From JAHEEL01 sp963785245 (lineage in GTDB: Bacteria > Actinomycetota > Acidimicrobiia > Spongiisociales > UBA5794): DNA of 64,000 nt. The stretch covers positions 1 to 64,000 of the forward strand of contig CAWAUO010000013.1 of the NCBI GenBank assembly GCA_963785245.1. The letters run 5' to 3'. Under the pieces are notes generated by a model. The model was not told where the DNA came from and ran no database searches. It worked only from the letters and a program-made list of their open reading frames with translations. The first letter of the stretch is position 1; each line of letters begins with the position of its first letter. The position numbers were made by a program, and so were the translations under genes. Positions 49,962 through 59,305 of this stretch are shown one piece after another.

Positions 49962-51433
49962 GTCATCGTCCTCTACCGGCGGCGGGCATGGCCGGGCATC
50001 ATCCGTTGATGGAGCTTGAGCGGACGTCCGACTGCGAGTGGACCGTGCCTCGGTCGGGGGGAATGCGAGTCCCCGGCGTCGTATTCGCCAGCGAATCACT
50101 CATGGTGAAGGCCCGGGAGGATCGGGCGGTCGATCAGGTGGCCAACGTGGCGCACCTCCCCGGCATCGTGGGCGCCTCCTATGCAATGCCCGACATCCAC
50201 TGGGGATACGGCTTCCCGATCGGAGGCGTGGCGGCGACCGACATCGACGACGGAGGTGTGATCTCCCCCGGTGGAGTCGGCTTCGACATCTGCTGCGGTG
50301 TTCGACTCCTCTCCTCTCACCTCACTGGTCCGGACTTCGCCAAGCACGCGCACCGGATCATGGCCGAACTCGACACCCGCATCCCGCGCGGAGCCGGAAA
50401 GGGAGGGATCGCCCTGCGCGGCCTGCTCGACAGCGTGCTCGAGCACGGCGCACGAGCAGCGCTCGACGCCGGCTACGGCACCAAGCGGGATCTCGACCGG
50501 TGTGAGGAACGAGGCACGTCCGCCGGCGGCCGACCCGAGCTGGTCTCACCCGAGGCGAGGCAGCGAGGGGGCGGCCAAATCGGTTCGCTCGGCGCCGGCA
50601 ATCACTTCCTCGAGGTGCAGGTCGTCGATCGCATCTTCGATGCCGGCGCGGCAGAGGCCTTCGGGCTCCGACCCGGCACGCTCACCGTGATGATCCACTG
50701 CGGGAGCCGCGGTCTCGGTCATCAGACCTGCCAGGATCAGCTCAAGCTGATGGGTCCCGCGATGGCCCGGCACAGCATCACGGTGCCCGACCGTCAACTC
50801 GCCTGTGTCCCGACCGTTTCGCGAGAAGGGCAGGCCTACCTCAGTGCGATGGCGACGGCAGCCAACTTCGCGTGGGCAAACCGGCACATCCTCGCGCACG
50901 AAGCTCGGGAGGCGTTCTCGGCGGCACTGCGGACCGCACCGGCTGATCTCGGACTCGACCTCGTCTTCGACGTCGCCCACAACCTCGCGAAACTCGAGAT
51001 GCACCTCGTCGCCGGTCAGCCAAGGAACCTATGTGTCCATCGCAAGGGAGCGACTCGAGCGTTCGGTCCCGGGCATGCCGACCTCCCCGACGACCTGAGG
51101 GGCGTCGGGCAGCCGGTGCTCGTGCCCGGCAGCATGGGAACCGCCTCATGGGTGCTGCGCGGCGTGGCCGACAATCCGGCGTTCGCATCGGCGGCTCACG
51201 GCGCAGGACGCCTCATGAGCCGGAGCGCCGCTAAACAACGGGCGAGTGGACGCGACGTACGGAAGGACCTCGAAACGGCGGGGATCGCCATCCGCCCGGG
51301 TTCGGTGCGGCTCCTGGCCGAGGAAGCGCCATACGCCTACAAGGATGTCGACGAGGTGGCGCGGGTGTGCGAGGCCGCCGGGCTCGCCGACCGGGTCGCT
51401 CGACTCCGGCCGATCGGCGTTGTGAAGGGCTGA
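49958..51433 (+). CDS. rtcB: RtcB-type RNA-splicing ligase
   Basis: GTG 49958 overlaps the archease stop; in-frame ATGs at 49988 and 50009 are alternative starts, the latter matching the usual MELxRT opening. 475-491 residues. MPDIHWGYGFPIGG, GGVGFDICCGVRLL (metal Cys), LGAGNHFLEVQ, IHCGSRGLGHQ, HRKGATRAFGPG and GSMGTASWVL are all present. It joins 2',3'-cyclic phosphate or 3'-phosphate RNA ends to 5'-OH ends. Confidence 0.93.
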   Translation: MSHRPLPAAGMAGHHPLMELERTSDCEWTVPRSGGMRVPGVVFASESLMVKAREDRAVDQVANVAHLPGIVGASYAMPDIHWGYGFPIGGVAATDIDDGGVISPGGVGFDICCGVRLLSSHLTGPDFAKHAHRIMAELDTRIPRGAGKGGIALRGLLDSVLEHGARAALDAGYGTKRDLDRCEERGTSAGGRPELVSPEARQRGGGQIGSLGAGNHFLEVQVVDRIFDAGAAEAFGLRPGTLTVMIHCGSRGLGHQTCQDQLKLMGPAMARHSITVPDRQLACVPTVSREGQAYLSAMATAANFAWANRHILAHEAREAFSAALRTAPADLGLDLVFDVAHNLAKLEMHLVAGQPRNLCVHRKGATRAFGPGHADLPDDLRGVGQPVLVPGSMGTASWVLRGVADNPAFASAAHGAGRLMSRSAAKQRASGRDVRKDLETAGIAIRPGSVRLLAEEAPYAYKDVDEVARVCEAAGLADRVARLRPIGVVKG

Positions 51434-51736
51434 TCACAGGCGCCACTCGATCGAGGTCACTCCCTCGACAACAGCAATCACAAGGACGGAAGTCATCACG
51501 CCCACCACAACAAGGATGCGCATTGGCCGGCTCCAGCTCTGCCATCTGGGAGGAGTCAAGATCCTGACCAGCGCAAGAGATGCGAGGGCGAGCAGCACGA
51601 GGCCCACCAGGACGAGGCCGGCCGTCCTCGCCGGATCCGCAGGACAGCGGTACCACGCGACTCCAGGGTCGCCGCAGGGCGGGATTGCGGCAAGGCACGC
51701 CAAGAACGGCAGCCCGGCGCACACGGCAGTCGCCAT
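51434..51736 (-). CDS. Small membrane protein
   Basis: 100 residues, converging on rtcB with no gap. Three hydrophobic stretches: VCAGLPFLACLAAIPP, AGLVLVGLVLLALASLALVRI and MRILVVVGVMTSVLVIAVVEG. Cys residues CGDPGVAWYRCP lie in the loop between the first two. No family recognised. Confidence 0.55.
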   Translation of the reverse strand: MATAVCAGLPFLACLAAIPPCGDPGVAWYRCPADPARTAGLVLVGLVLLALASLALVRILTPPRWQSWSRPMRILVVVGVMTSVLVIAVVEGVTSIEWRL

Positions 51737-52154
51737 CGTCGTGGCCCTCTACCCGACCAATCCGGTCGGGCGGCCGGGGTCGCCATCGACTCCTGGCGAC
51801 GCACTTCACTTCGCACCTGACCGGCGCAGCATTCGGCCCCAGTCATCAGCCCATTGCGGCTGTGCCCTTGGGGCCGAGATGGCTGCCTCGCTCCGCCCGA
51901 CCCCCGCGATTCGCGTATCGGACCGAAATCGGGACGCAATGCCGCAGAAGCGTCGCGGCATCGGCAGCTTTCGGCCGGGAGCATGCGGGCACTCGACAAC
52001 GCACCGCTATGACAAGGGTCATCGATGCCGCCGGGCGGTTCCGCTCGACCGACGCAGTGGCGACGAATCTTCAGGCCACCGGGGAGGCGTCCCGCACAGC
52101 AGAACATATCTTTGCCCGATTCCTCAGCACACTCACAACGAAGACACTTCGAGC
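51737..52154. other. Spacer of about 420 bases, no gene seen
   Basis: Between a small membrane protein gene and the 3' end of the large lipoprotein gene, both on the minus strand. Only short, compositionally poor frames are visible. It should hold the promoter of the membrane protein gene. Confidence 0.4.
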
Positions 52155-55100
52155 TCAGGGAATTGCTGTCCCCCTCCAGATGGCGACGGCTTCATCGCCG
52201 CGTGTTGGCATCGGGGCGATGAGAACATCATTCGAGATAGCGATCAGACGATTCCAGGCGAAGGCGTCGTATCCCACCAGGTCCTCGAAAGGCGTCTCGC
52301 TCCAGTGTGACCCGTCGATCGAATACCACAGCACCAATTCCGGTGGCGTACCCATGCACATGCCCTCGAGACCGCACGCAGCGTCCTCGAGTTGCTCAAG
52401 GGTGATCGTGAACTGCCCGGTGCCCGACTCGTCGACCACAGTGAGCGTCTGATTCGTGGTGTCGATCACCAGCGATTCAGGCAGGTCGTACCCCTCGCCT
52501 TGGTAGGACGAGACTGAGAGTGTTTCGCTGACGACGATCTGTCCCTCTGCGTCGAGTACTTCGAAGCCGTCCTCTCCCGGGCCGATGATCATCGTGGAGC
52601 CGTCCACCTCGATGACCACGGGTTCCCGCATTTCCGGTGGCAGCCACCCTGTTTCACTGTCGCCGGGCTCGCCGGCGGACACAATGCCGGCGTCGCCCAC
52701 GGACACTTCGTAGATGTTCGTCGGAATGCCGCCGGTCGTCTCCCATGAATCCCCACCGTCCACGGAGACCCACAGGGCGTTGCCCGAGGTGGTGGATCCG
52801 GTCGCATACAACACGTCCGGTCCACCTGCTACCTGGAACACTTCGAGTGCACCCGCGGGGCACGGTGCATCGGACCAGTCGATCCCGTCGACTGACCGGC
52901 GCATCGTGCACGATGCGCCGCCCACCCAGGTGGAGGCCAAGTAGCCGCCTCGGCTCGGTGCGACGCTCCAGTAGGTTTCCTCGACCTCCGTCGCCGTCCA
53001 CGTCACGAAATCCTCGGTGGTGAATGCCACGGAGCGACGCTCGTCGATACCAGTGACGCCCTGGCTGTAGGCGTCGAACAGTTCCCGATCGACCGCAAGA
53101 TCCTGCACTCGCTCGGAGAACACGACGAACGGCCCCCATGTCACCTGCACGCGGTCCGGATCGATCATCATCCTGTTCGTATCCCGTAGCCCGGGCGGAA
53201 GAGCCGCTGCAACGGCTGGTTCGAGGAGCTGCCACGCAAACCCCATGGATTGATCGGCCATGACCACAGCCCTGTCAGAAGTAGCGGCGACCGATGCGTA
53301 GCGGATGGCACTCTGGATATACGGGTCGTCGTTGGGTTCGAGCACCACGCCGAGCGGCGCGCTCGTCCATGTGAGCCCATCGACAGATGACCACACCATC
53401 GCTTGAGTCCCGTCGTCCCCGGGCAGCGTACCGAACGCAAGGAGGCCGGGTCCACCGGCAACGACGTAGTCCAATGCGGCTCCGCTCCCGAAGGCCTCGG
53501 AGTCGAGCTCCGACCATTCACTCCCATCCGGTGCGGCCCATGCTCGAGACGGCCCGAACGAGCGCGCCTCTTCGGTCTCCGCGATCACTACGGATCCGGT
53601 CGGCGAGGTCGCAAGCGTTCGCGGGACGAATCCGGCCGGGAGGCGAAACTCCACGTCACCTGCAGGGGAGGCTCCATCCATCGCGGCTTCGGGTACGTCG
53701 ACGCTCTCCGGAACGTCGACGCTCTCCGCATCTTCGGCAGTTGGGGTTCCGAGCCACAGTCGTGAGGTCGAGACGCCATCCGATTCGTCGATCGTCGTGA
53801 CGATCACGTGTGCCGCGCCGACAGAGATGCCCGTCACGGCCCCCACAATCGGCGTCTCGGCCATGTCCTGACTCGTCCACTCGAGACCGTCCTGGGAGAA
53901 GTAGAGTGCCGCTCCGGATTGCATCGTCGGGAAGGGGCAGCAGCCCGCGGATGACGCACACGCTTCGCGATAGGCGGACTCGAGTTCATCGAATGTCACG
54001 GTCATGAGTTGGACATCATCGGAGACGAAGGTCACGGTCTCGGCTTCGTAGTCGACGACCGCACCTTCGGGGAGTGCAAGCTCCTCGCCCCACATCGGCT
54101 CGGCGATTCGCGGCTGTTCCTCCATGACCACCTCACCGGAAGGGCTGGTGACCGAGAGGGACGAGCGGCTCACCGTGAGCGTCCCCTCACTGTTCTCGAC
54201 AACGGTCGGCTCCATCGATTCTGGACTGCACCAGCCGCCGCCTTCGCCCCAGCCCTCGGCCATGATGCCCAATGCGCCGGCGCCGAGCGTTCCAGTCGCG
54301 CCCGGAAGAGCTCCGAGCTCCGACCACTCCCGGCCATCACTGGACGTGAGCAAGATGCGGGCCTCGCCGGCCCACGCCTCGCCGAGCAGACGGTCCCCTT
54401 GGGGGTACATTCGCATTAGTTCCTGCGCTCCTGACGGCAACACGGCGTCCTCCCACGTTGTGCCGTCATCGGAAACGAGAACGCCCCCCGGGCCATAGCC
54501 CCACACGGATGCCACATACGTCGAACCCGACCAGAGGAGTCCGGACATGAACGTGGCATCTGAGGTCGCGAGGGTCGCGGTGTCGAGGGCCGCCCACTCC
54601 TCAAGGTCTGGAGACCCGAAAGCGACGAGCTCCTCATTCGACGGGCCACCCGTACCCGCAAAAGCGTCGGCGATGGCTGGGTCGATGCCGAGGTCTTCGA
54701 AGCTGGACGTGAAGACCATGAACGGACCGACCCGTACGTTGACCGACTCGGGGCTCGTCCCGATGCGATCGTCCGGGAGGTCTGCCGCGCCCGGCGGTAG
54801 GGCCGACTTCACGGCCTCGACGGCCGCATACCAGTCAAGACTGTCGTGCTGAACGCCGGCCACGAGACCGTGATCTGGTCCTGCAGCCAGGGCGTCGAGG
54901 TTGAGTATCGAGACTTGGAAGTCGGCGCCCGGCTCGGGCACGGTGTACCCGATCGGTCGTGCTTGCCACGACGAGCCGTCGCCGCTGGTCCATACATTCA
55001 CCGAGTACGTGTCGCCGTCCGGCACGAATCCAGCGGCAATGACGCCCGGACCACCCGCCACGAGCGCGCTGACGCTTGCCCCGGAACCGAACACCTGGGT

Positions 55101-55469
55101 CTCCATCTCCGTCCACTCGGCGCCGTCCAATGAGTTCCAGACTCGCGTCGGCGCGTAGAAGCCGCCCTCGTGGGAGCGCGCAACGGCGTAGAACCCGTGA
55201 TCGGTCACCGCGACGCCCGGCACAAACCCGTCCGGAATCGTGAGCACCTCGGTCCAAGTGAAAGCGCCGACAACCGGCGGTACCTCAGACGCTTGCTGGT
55301 CACCCACCGCCACGTCAGCTTCCGTAGTCTCAACGACCGTGGTCGCGATCGATTCGTCCTCGGGGACCGGTTCGTCCTCGGGGGCCGATTCGCCAAAGCA
55401 CGAGGACGCGACGAACAGCACAACAGCCGCTAGGAGGACGAGGCGGGGCACTCGGGAAGTAGATGCCAT
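52155..55469 (-). CDS. Large lipoprotein with duplicated BNR/beta-propeller-like halves
   Basis: ATG 55469 (MASTSRVPRLVLLAAVVLFV) with GAGAGGGGTG upstream; lipobox ASSC follows. 1104 residues. After an acidic linker there are repeated blocks of the type VWNSLDGAEWTEM, ..GSGASVSALVAGGPGVIAAG and VWTSGDGSSWQ, i.e. BNR/sialidase-like blades. The second half (from about residue 600) repeats the first: AWAAPDGSEWSEL and GSGAALDYVVAGGPGLLAFG. The protein sits on the outside of the membrane and has no catalytic residues that I can see. It is divergent from an ECF sigma factor gene, which may control it. Confidence 0.75.
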   Translation of the reverse strand: MASTSRVPRLVLLAAVVLFVASSCFGESAPEDEPVPEDESIATTVVETTEADVAVGDQQASEVPPVVGAFTWTEVLTIPDGFVPGVAVTDHGFYAVARSHEGGFYAPTRVWNSLDGAEWTEMETQVFGSGASVSALVAGGPGVIAAGFVPDGDTYSVNVWTSGDGSSWQARPIGYTVPEPGADFQVSILNLDALAAGPDHGLVAGVQHDSLDWYAAVEAVKSALPPGAADLPDDRIGTSPESVNVRVGPFMVFTSSFEDLGIDPAIADAFAGTGGPSNEELVAFGSPDLEEWAALDTATLATSDATFMSGLLWSGSTYVASVWGYGPGGVLVSDDGTTWEDAVLPSGAQELMRMYPQGDRLLGEAWAGEARILLTSSDGREWSELGALPGATGTLGAGALGIMAEGWGEGGGWCSPESMEPTVVENSEGTLTVSRSSLSVTSPSGEVVMEEQPRIAEPMWGEELALPEGAVVDYEAETVTFVSDDVQLMTVTFDELESAYREACASSAGCCPFPTMQSGAALYFSQDGLEWTSQDMAETPIVGAVTGISVGAAHVIVTTIDESDGVSTSRLWLGTPTAEDAESVDVPESVDVPEAAMDGASPAGDVEFRLPAGFVPRTLATSPTGSVVIAETEEARSFGPSRAWAAPDGSEWSELDSEAFGSGAALDYVVAGGPGLLAFGTLPGDDGTQAMVWSSVDGLTWTSAPLGVVLEPNDDPYIQSAIRYASVAATSDRAVVMADQSMGFAWQLLEPAVAAALPPGLRDTNRMMIDPDRVQVTWGPFVVFSERVQDLAVDRELFDAYSQGVTGIDERRSVAFTTEDFVTWTATEVEETYWSVAPSRGGYLASTWVGGASCTMRRSVDGIDWSDAPCPAGALEVFQVAGGPDVLYATGSTTSGNALWVSVDGGDSWETTGGIPTNIYEVSVGDAGIVSAGEPGDSETGWLPPEMREPVVIEVDGSTMIIGPGEDGFEVLDAEGQIVVSETLSVSSYQGEGYDLPESLVIDTTNQTLTVVDESGTGQFTITLEQLEDAACGLEGMCMGTPPELVLWYSIDGSHWSETPFEDLVGYDAFAWNRLIAISNDVLIAPMPTRGDEAVAIWRGTAIP

Positions 55470-55748
55470 TGCACACCCCTCTCTCAGGGGGCTGTGGTCT
55501 TCCCCGAGCGGGGCAACCCCCACTCATCTGATCATCGCACAGCCCCACGGACGCGGCAACCCTTCCGGCAGAATCATGAGGACCGGTGGTCGGACCAGGG
55601 AAGGGCGCTCGACCGGTGATCGCAGCGTTGGTCTTTGTGCCCTGGTTGGCGATGTCCCACGGGTGGATGGTGAGAGGGAGAAATCCGTGTGTCACCTTTC
55701 GGGTGGCTTCAGCATCTATTGGTGCAAGACCACCGAGGCGCGAGTGCG

Positions 55749-56240
55749 ATGGAGTTGCTCAGCAGGACGGAACCGGAAGAGTGGCAGATCGTCAGCCAGA
55801 TGTACCCGTCGCTCCGCCGCTTCGCCGCCGTGGCCGCCCCCTTCGATCTCGAGCCTGATGATCTGCTGCAGGAGGCGCTCGTTGCGGTGATGCGCAAGCA
55901 CCGGTTGACCGAACTGGATCATCCGATTGCCTACATCCGCAAGACGATCCTCAACGCGGCAGCCGCCCACAGTCGCCGGATGGGGCGCCGCCGGGTGGCG
56001 TTGCGACGCTATGCCGCATCCGCAAGCGTCGCTGCCATGCCGGGATACCCGTCGGATCTGGCCGACCTCGAGCGATTGTCGCCCAGGGAGCGAGCGTCCC
56101 TCTACCTCCACGAAGTCGAGGGATACCGGTTTGCGGAGATCGCGTCGATGCTCGGCTGCTCGGAAGCCGCAGCGAAGAAGGCCGGTTCACGGGCACGCCG
56201 GCGGCTGGCCGTGGAGCTGAGTGCTGGAGGGACAACATGA
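55749..56240 (+). CDS. ECF-family RNA polymerase sigma factor
   Basis: ATG 55749 (MELLSRTEPEEWQIV), 163 residues. Region 2: LEPDDLLQEALVAVMRKH and PIAYIRKTILNAAAAHSRR. Region 4: LSPRERASLYLHEVEGYRF then AEIASMLGCSEAAAKKAGSR. The stop overlaps the next gene (ATGA), the usual pairing with an anti-sigma factor. Confidence 0.88.
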   Translation: MELLSRTEPEEWQIVSQMYPSLRRFAAVAAPFDLEPDDLLQEALVAVMRKHRLTELDHPIAYIRKTILNAAAAHSRRMGRRRVALRRYAASASVAAMPGYPSDLADLERLSPRERASLYLHEVEGYRFAEIASMLGCSEAAAKKAGSRARRRLAVELSAGGTT

Positions 56241-58111
56241 GTGATCTGAAACGTGCCCTTGCCGATCTTGCCGAGCGCGGCACGCCGATCGGCGCCGACC
56301 GCCTCCGCGATCGGGTCATGCTCGACCTCGCCCCGGGATCTTCATCGGCATGGTGGCGCCGAGTGGACGCTCGTCGACCCGCAATCCTGATTCCGGCAGC
56401 CGTCATAGCGACCCTGGTGTTGGTCGGTGCCGTTCCCCTGCTGTTCGGCTGGATGGGCACGAGCGAGTTCGAAGCGACGACCGCAACAACCGTGGCCGAA
56501 CCCCAGCCCGTACCTCCCGCGCCGGTGCTCGTGGGTGATGGTCAGACGGTGAGTGTCACCGTCACCGACGTGGCGGGCTATCCAGGCTACGAACTCGCCG
56601 CAGTCCTCTATGCGGATGAGGAACTGACGGATCTGGACAGCGACGCACTCGGCGGCTTCCGGTCCGTCGTCGACGGCAACGACTTCACCACGACAGAAGT
56701 CGTGCGCGAACCCGGAACACCGGGCATAGGACCATTCCCCCACGTGACCGATCAGGCACTGACCGTGGCACCGGGCACGTACACCCTCGTCGTGTGGGTC
56801 GATGTCGGGCTGGGCGGGTTCAACCGATGGGTGCCCGTCAACTCCGACGGCATGGGCCTCTACGGCTGCCAGGCCGTCTTCGAAGTCGGAGGCGATGCCC
56901 AAACCGACGTCGTCGTCCCCGCAAACCTCGTGCCCAACGGCTGGAACACGGACTGCGCCACCGGAGCAGCGCTCCCGGGGACCGACGCCGCCGCAGCCGT
57001 CGCACCGTCCATGGACGGCGACGGAATGTGGTGGCCTGAGTTGGAGATGTCGATGCCTCCCGTGGAGGGCGCGGGTGATGGTCAGACAGTGAGCGTCACC
57101 GTGACGGACGTAACGGGCCACGATGGCGATGAGCTCGCCGGGGTGCTCTACGCGGGCGGCGACTTGACCGATCTGGAAAGCGACGCGCTCGGCGGCTTCT
57201 GGTCTGTGGTCGACGGCAACGACTTCACCACGACAGAAGTCGTACGCGAGCCAGGAGTATTCGGAGAGAGCCGGTTCCCCTTCATCGCCGACCAAGCGTT
57301 GGCCGTCACACCCGGCACCTACACCCTGGTCATGTGGGTCGACGCCGGCCTGGGTCCGATGAGCCGATGGGTGCCCGTCAACTCCGACGGGATGGGCCTC
57401 TACGGCTGCCAGGCCGTCTTCGAAGTCGGAGACGATACCCAAACCGACGTCGCCGTCACCGCAGACTTCGTATCCAACGGCTGGAACACCGACTGCACCA
57501 CCGGAGTCGCTATTCCCGGAACCGACGCCGCCGCAGCCGTTGCTCCACCGGTATCTCCCGACGATGCGTGGACGCAAGAGCGAGAGATGTCGATGCCTCC
57601 GCCGGTGGGCGTGGGTGAGGGCCAGACGGTGACTGTCACAGTGACGGACGTGACGGGCCATCCAGGCTACGAACTCGCTGGCGTCCTCTATGCGGGTGGC
57701 GAGCTGACAGATCTGGAAAGCGACGCGCTCGGCGGCTTCTGGTCTGTAGTCGACGGCAACGACTTCACCACGACAGAAGTCGTACGCGAGCCCGGAGAAC
57801 CGGGCATGGGATCGTTTCCGCACGTGACCGATCAGGCACTGACCGTGGCACCAGGCAGGTACACCCTCGTCGTGTGGGTCGACGTTGGGCTCGGCGGACT
57901 CAAGCGATGGGTACCCATCAACTCCGACGGCTCAGGTCTCTACGGATGCCAGATGATGTTCGTAGTCGGCGACGACACTCAGACCGATGTCGTCGTACCC
58001 GCAAACCTCGTACCCGACGGTTGGAACACCAACTGCAGCACCGCAGAAGCGATCCCCGGAACCGACGCCGCCGCAGCCGTAGCCCCACCCATGAACGACT
58101 ACGAGGGGTGA
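56237..58111 (+). CDS. Anti-sigma-like membrane protein with three extracellular repeats
   Basis: ATG 56237, 624 residues. A short cytoplasmic part (MSDLKRALADLAERG), one transmembrane helix (about residues 49-75, ILIPAAVIATLVLVGAVPLL), then three tandem repeats of about 180 residues starting near 99, 278 and 459. Each has GDGQTVSVTVTDV, LESDALGGFWSVVDGNDF, TTTEVVREPG, PGTYTLVVWVDVGL and VPVNSDGMGLYGC. The cytoplasmic part is shorter than most anti-sigma domains and lacks the zinc motif, so the role is inferred from coupling to the sigma gene. Confidence 0.7.
   Translation: MSDLKRALADLAERGTPIGADRLRDRVMLDLAPGSSSAWWRRVDARRPAILIPAAVIATLVLVGAVPLLFGWMGTSEFEATTATTVAEPQPVPPAPVLVGDGQTVSVTVTDVAGYPGYELAAVLYADEELTDLDSDALGGFRSVVDGNDFTTTEVVREPGTPGIGPFPHVTDQALTVAPGTYTLVVWVDVGLGGFNRWVPVNSDGMGLYGCQAVFEVGGDAQTDVVVPANLVPNGWNTDCATGAALPGTDAAAAVAPSMDGDGMWWPELEMSMPPVEGAGDGQTVSVTVTDVTGHDGDELAGVLYAGGDLTDLESDALGGFWSVVDGNDFTTTEVVREPGVFGESRFPFIADQALAVTPGTYTLVMWVDAGLGPMSRWVPVNSDGMGLYGCQAVFEVGDDTQTDVAVTADFVSNGWNTDCTTGVAIPGTDAAAAVAPPVSPDDAWTQEREMSMPPPVGVGEGQTVTVTVTDVTGHPGYELAGVLYAGGELTDLESDALGGFWSVVDGNDFTTTEVVREPGEPGMGSFPHVTDQALTVAPGRYTLVVWVDVGLGGLKRWVPINSDGSGLYGCQMMFVVGDDTQTDVVVPANLVPDGWNTNCSTAEAIPGTDAAAAVAPPMNDYEG
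56530..58100 (+). repeat. Three tandem repeats of about 540 bases
   Basis: Units start near 56530, 57067 and 57610 (spacings about 537 and 543). Long stretches are identical at the DNA level, such as the segments encoding VDGNDFTTTEVV, so the copies are recent or kept alike by gene conversion. All lie in the membrane protein gene. Unequal crossing-over could change copy number. Confidence 0.85.
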
Positions 58112-58381
58112 TTCCGACCGGCCAGTATTCGGGAAGGACTCCCGAGTTCTCGAGGTCTATGGTTCCGTGCGGCATCTGGAGCCAATGGGGATGATCCGCT
58201 GCCGCCAGGTCGACCCCGTCGAGGCCGCGTGGTTCGTGCTTCGCGACGTCGTCACGCTTCCGGAAGGAAGCAGCACTCCACCGATCTGTGGATCGCCGGC
58301 GCCGCCGCGCCGATTCTCCGGCGATCAACAGGTCTCGGCGCTTGGGACGTCGAACCCTCTCAGGCCAGTCGAACACAACGG

Positions 58382-58412
58382 CAGAAGCCCCAAGCAATGC
58401 TTGGGGCTTCTG
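58382..58412. terminator. Hairpin terminator
   Basis: A perfect 14-base stem, CAGAAGCCCCAAGC with its complement at 58399-58412 and a 3-base loop. It lies downstream of the repeat protein gene (plus) and of the small zinc protein (minus), and could serve both. Confidence 0.8.
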
Positions 58413-58467
58413 AACGACGATATGCCATCATGCGATGGGCACCGCCTCACGCCGAGGCGAACATCCG

Positions 58468-58610
58468 CTACGCCTTGCTACCGGCGGTTCTGCGGGCGAC
58501 GGGCATCGCGAATCCCGTACATTGGCACTTGGGGACCGTGCAGGTGTTGCGGATGTGGTGCTCCCGTTTGGGGTGACCGCATCCGCTGCAACGTTGCCGC
58601 TCGGCGCCAG
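58468..58610 (-). CDS. Possible small zinc-binding protein
   Basis: The minus strand reads RCSGCGHPKREHHIRN, then TCTVPKCQCTGFAMP and ends RTAGSKA. The CxGC-H...H...C...CxC pattern is common in tiny actinobacterial zinc proteins of unknown role. The start is unclear (no ATG or GTG in frame in the 60 bases upstream), so the extent is a guess; it may also read through from the RRM gene. Confidence 0.4.
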
Positions 58611-58631
58611 CGACACGAGGCTGGGAGGCCC

Positions 58632-58886
58632 TCAGCGAGAACGCTCTTTGGCGACGCTCACGGCAAGGTCGCGACCGTCGAGGTCGGTGCCGTTGAGCGC
58701 CGAGATCGCCGTGTCGGCGCCTTCCTGTGACTCCATCTCGACGAAGCCGAAGCCTCGTGACCTGCCCGTATCGCGGTCGTTGATGACCTGGGCCGTCTTC
58801 ACATCGCCGTGCTGAGCGAAGAGGGTCTCCAGGTCGGCTGTTGTGGTGTTGAACGTCAGATTCCCAACGTAGAGGTTGCTGGACAT
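58632..58886 (-). CDS. RRM-domain RNA-binding protein
   Basis: ATG 58886 after GAAGGAG, 84 residues. NLYVGNLTF (RNP2) and SRGFGFVEM (RNP1) are clear, with DLETLFAQHGDV between. It binds single-stranded RNA and, by analogy with cyanobacterial and actinobacterial RRM proteins, may respond to cold or other stress. Its leader can fold (see next entry). Confidence 0.92.
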   Translation of the reverse strand: MSSNLYVGNLTFNTTTADLETLFAQHGDVKTAQVINDRDTGRSRGFGFVEMESQEGADTAISALNGTDLDGRDLAVSVAKERSR

Positions 58887-58908
58887 GCGGGGGCTCCTTC
58901 AGAAGCGT

Positions 58909-58947
58909 CGGACCGCCGGGGGCTGACGCCCCGCCAGAGGTGCGGTC
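58909..58947 (-). promoter_or_regulatory. Folded leader upstream of the RRM gene
   Basis: On the transcript an outer stem GGACCGC/GCGGTCC encloses an inner GGGGC/GCCCC hairpin, about 20 bases before the start codon. Such structures in RRM and cold-shock gene leaders can control translation; here it may be an autoregulatory or temperature-sensitive site. Seen by pairing only. Confidence 0.45.
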
Positions 58948-59305
58948 CGAGCCAGGCGCAATGCGTCGACGAGAAGCAGCAGGTCGTGCGGTGATCCCGC
59001 CGGACGGATGTGGCGGGACGGGCGCTGTACGCGTGATACGTACGCTGTCAGCACCAAGGGTAGCGGCCGACGGACGGTACCCGACCGGAATCGCTGTGGC
59101 ATCGGCGGCTCGGGCCCCATGCGATCGATGCTTCGCCGACAGTCCGACCCCCGTAGGGGCCGAACGCGAGTAGCCTTCGCAAGCGCGGTTCACCCGCACC
59201 TCACTTCTGTTCTCGGAGCCGCCGATTTGGCACCCGGTTTCACTGCCTTGACGAGTGATCGTCACCTACTCGCCGTCCCGGCGACCCCCACCCCTGGAGG
59301 ATGCA
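58948..59305. other. Divergent spacer between the RRM gene and the GT4 operon
   Basis: Should hold the RRM gene promoter (leftward) and that of the glycosyltransferase operon (rightward). No gene or repeat seen. The GGAGG at 59296-59300 is the ribosome site for the ATG at 59306. Confidence 0.4.
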
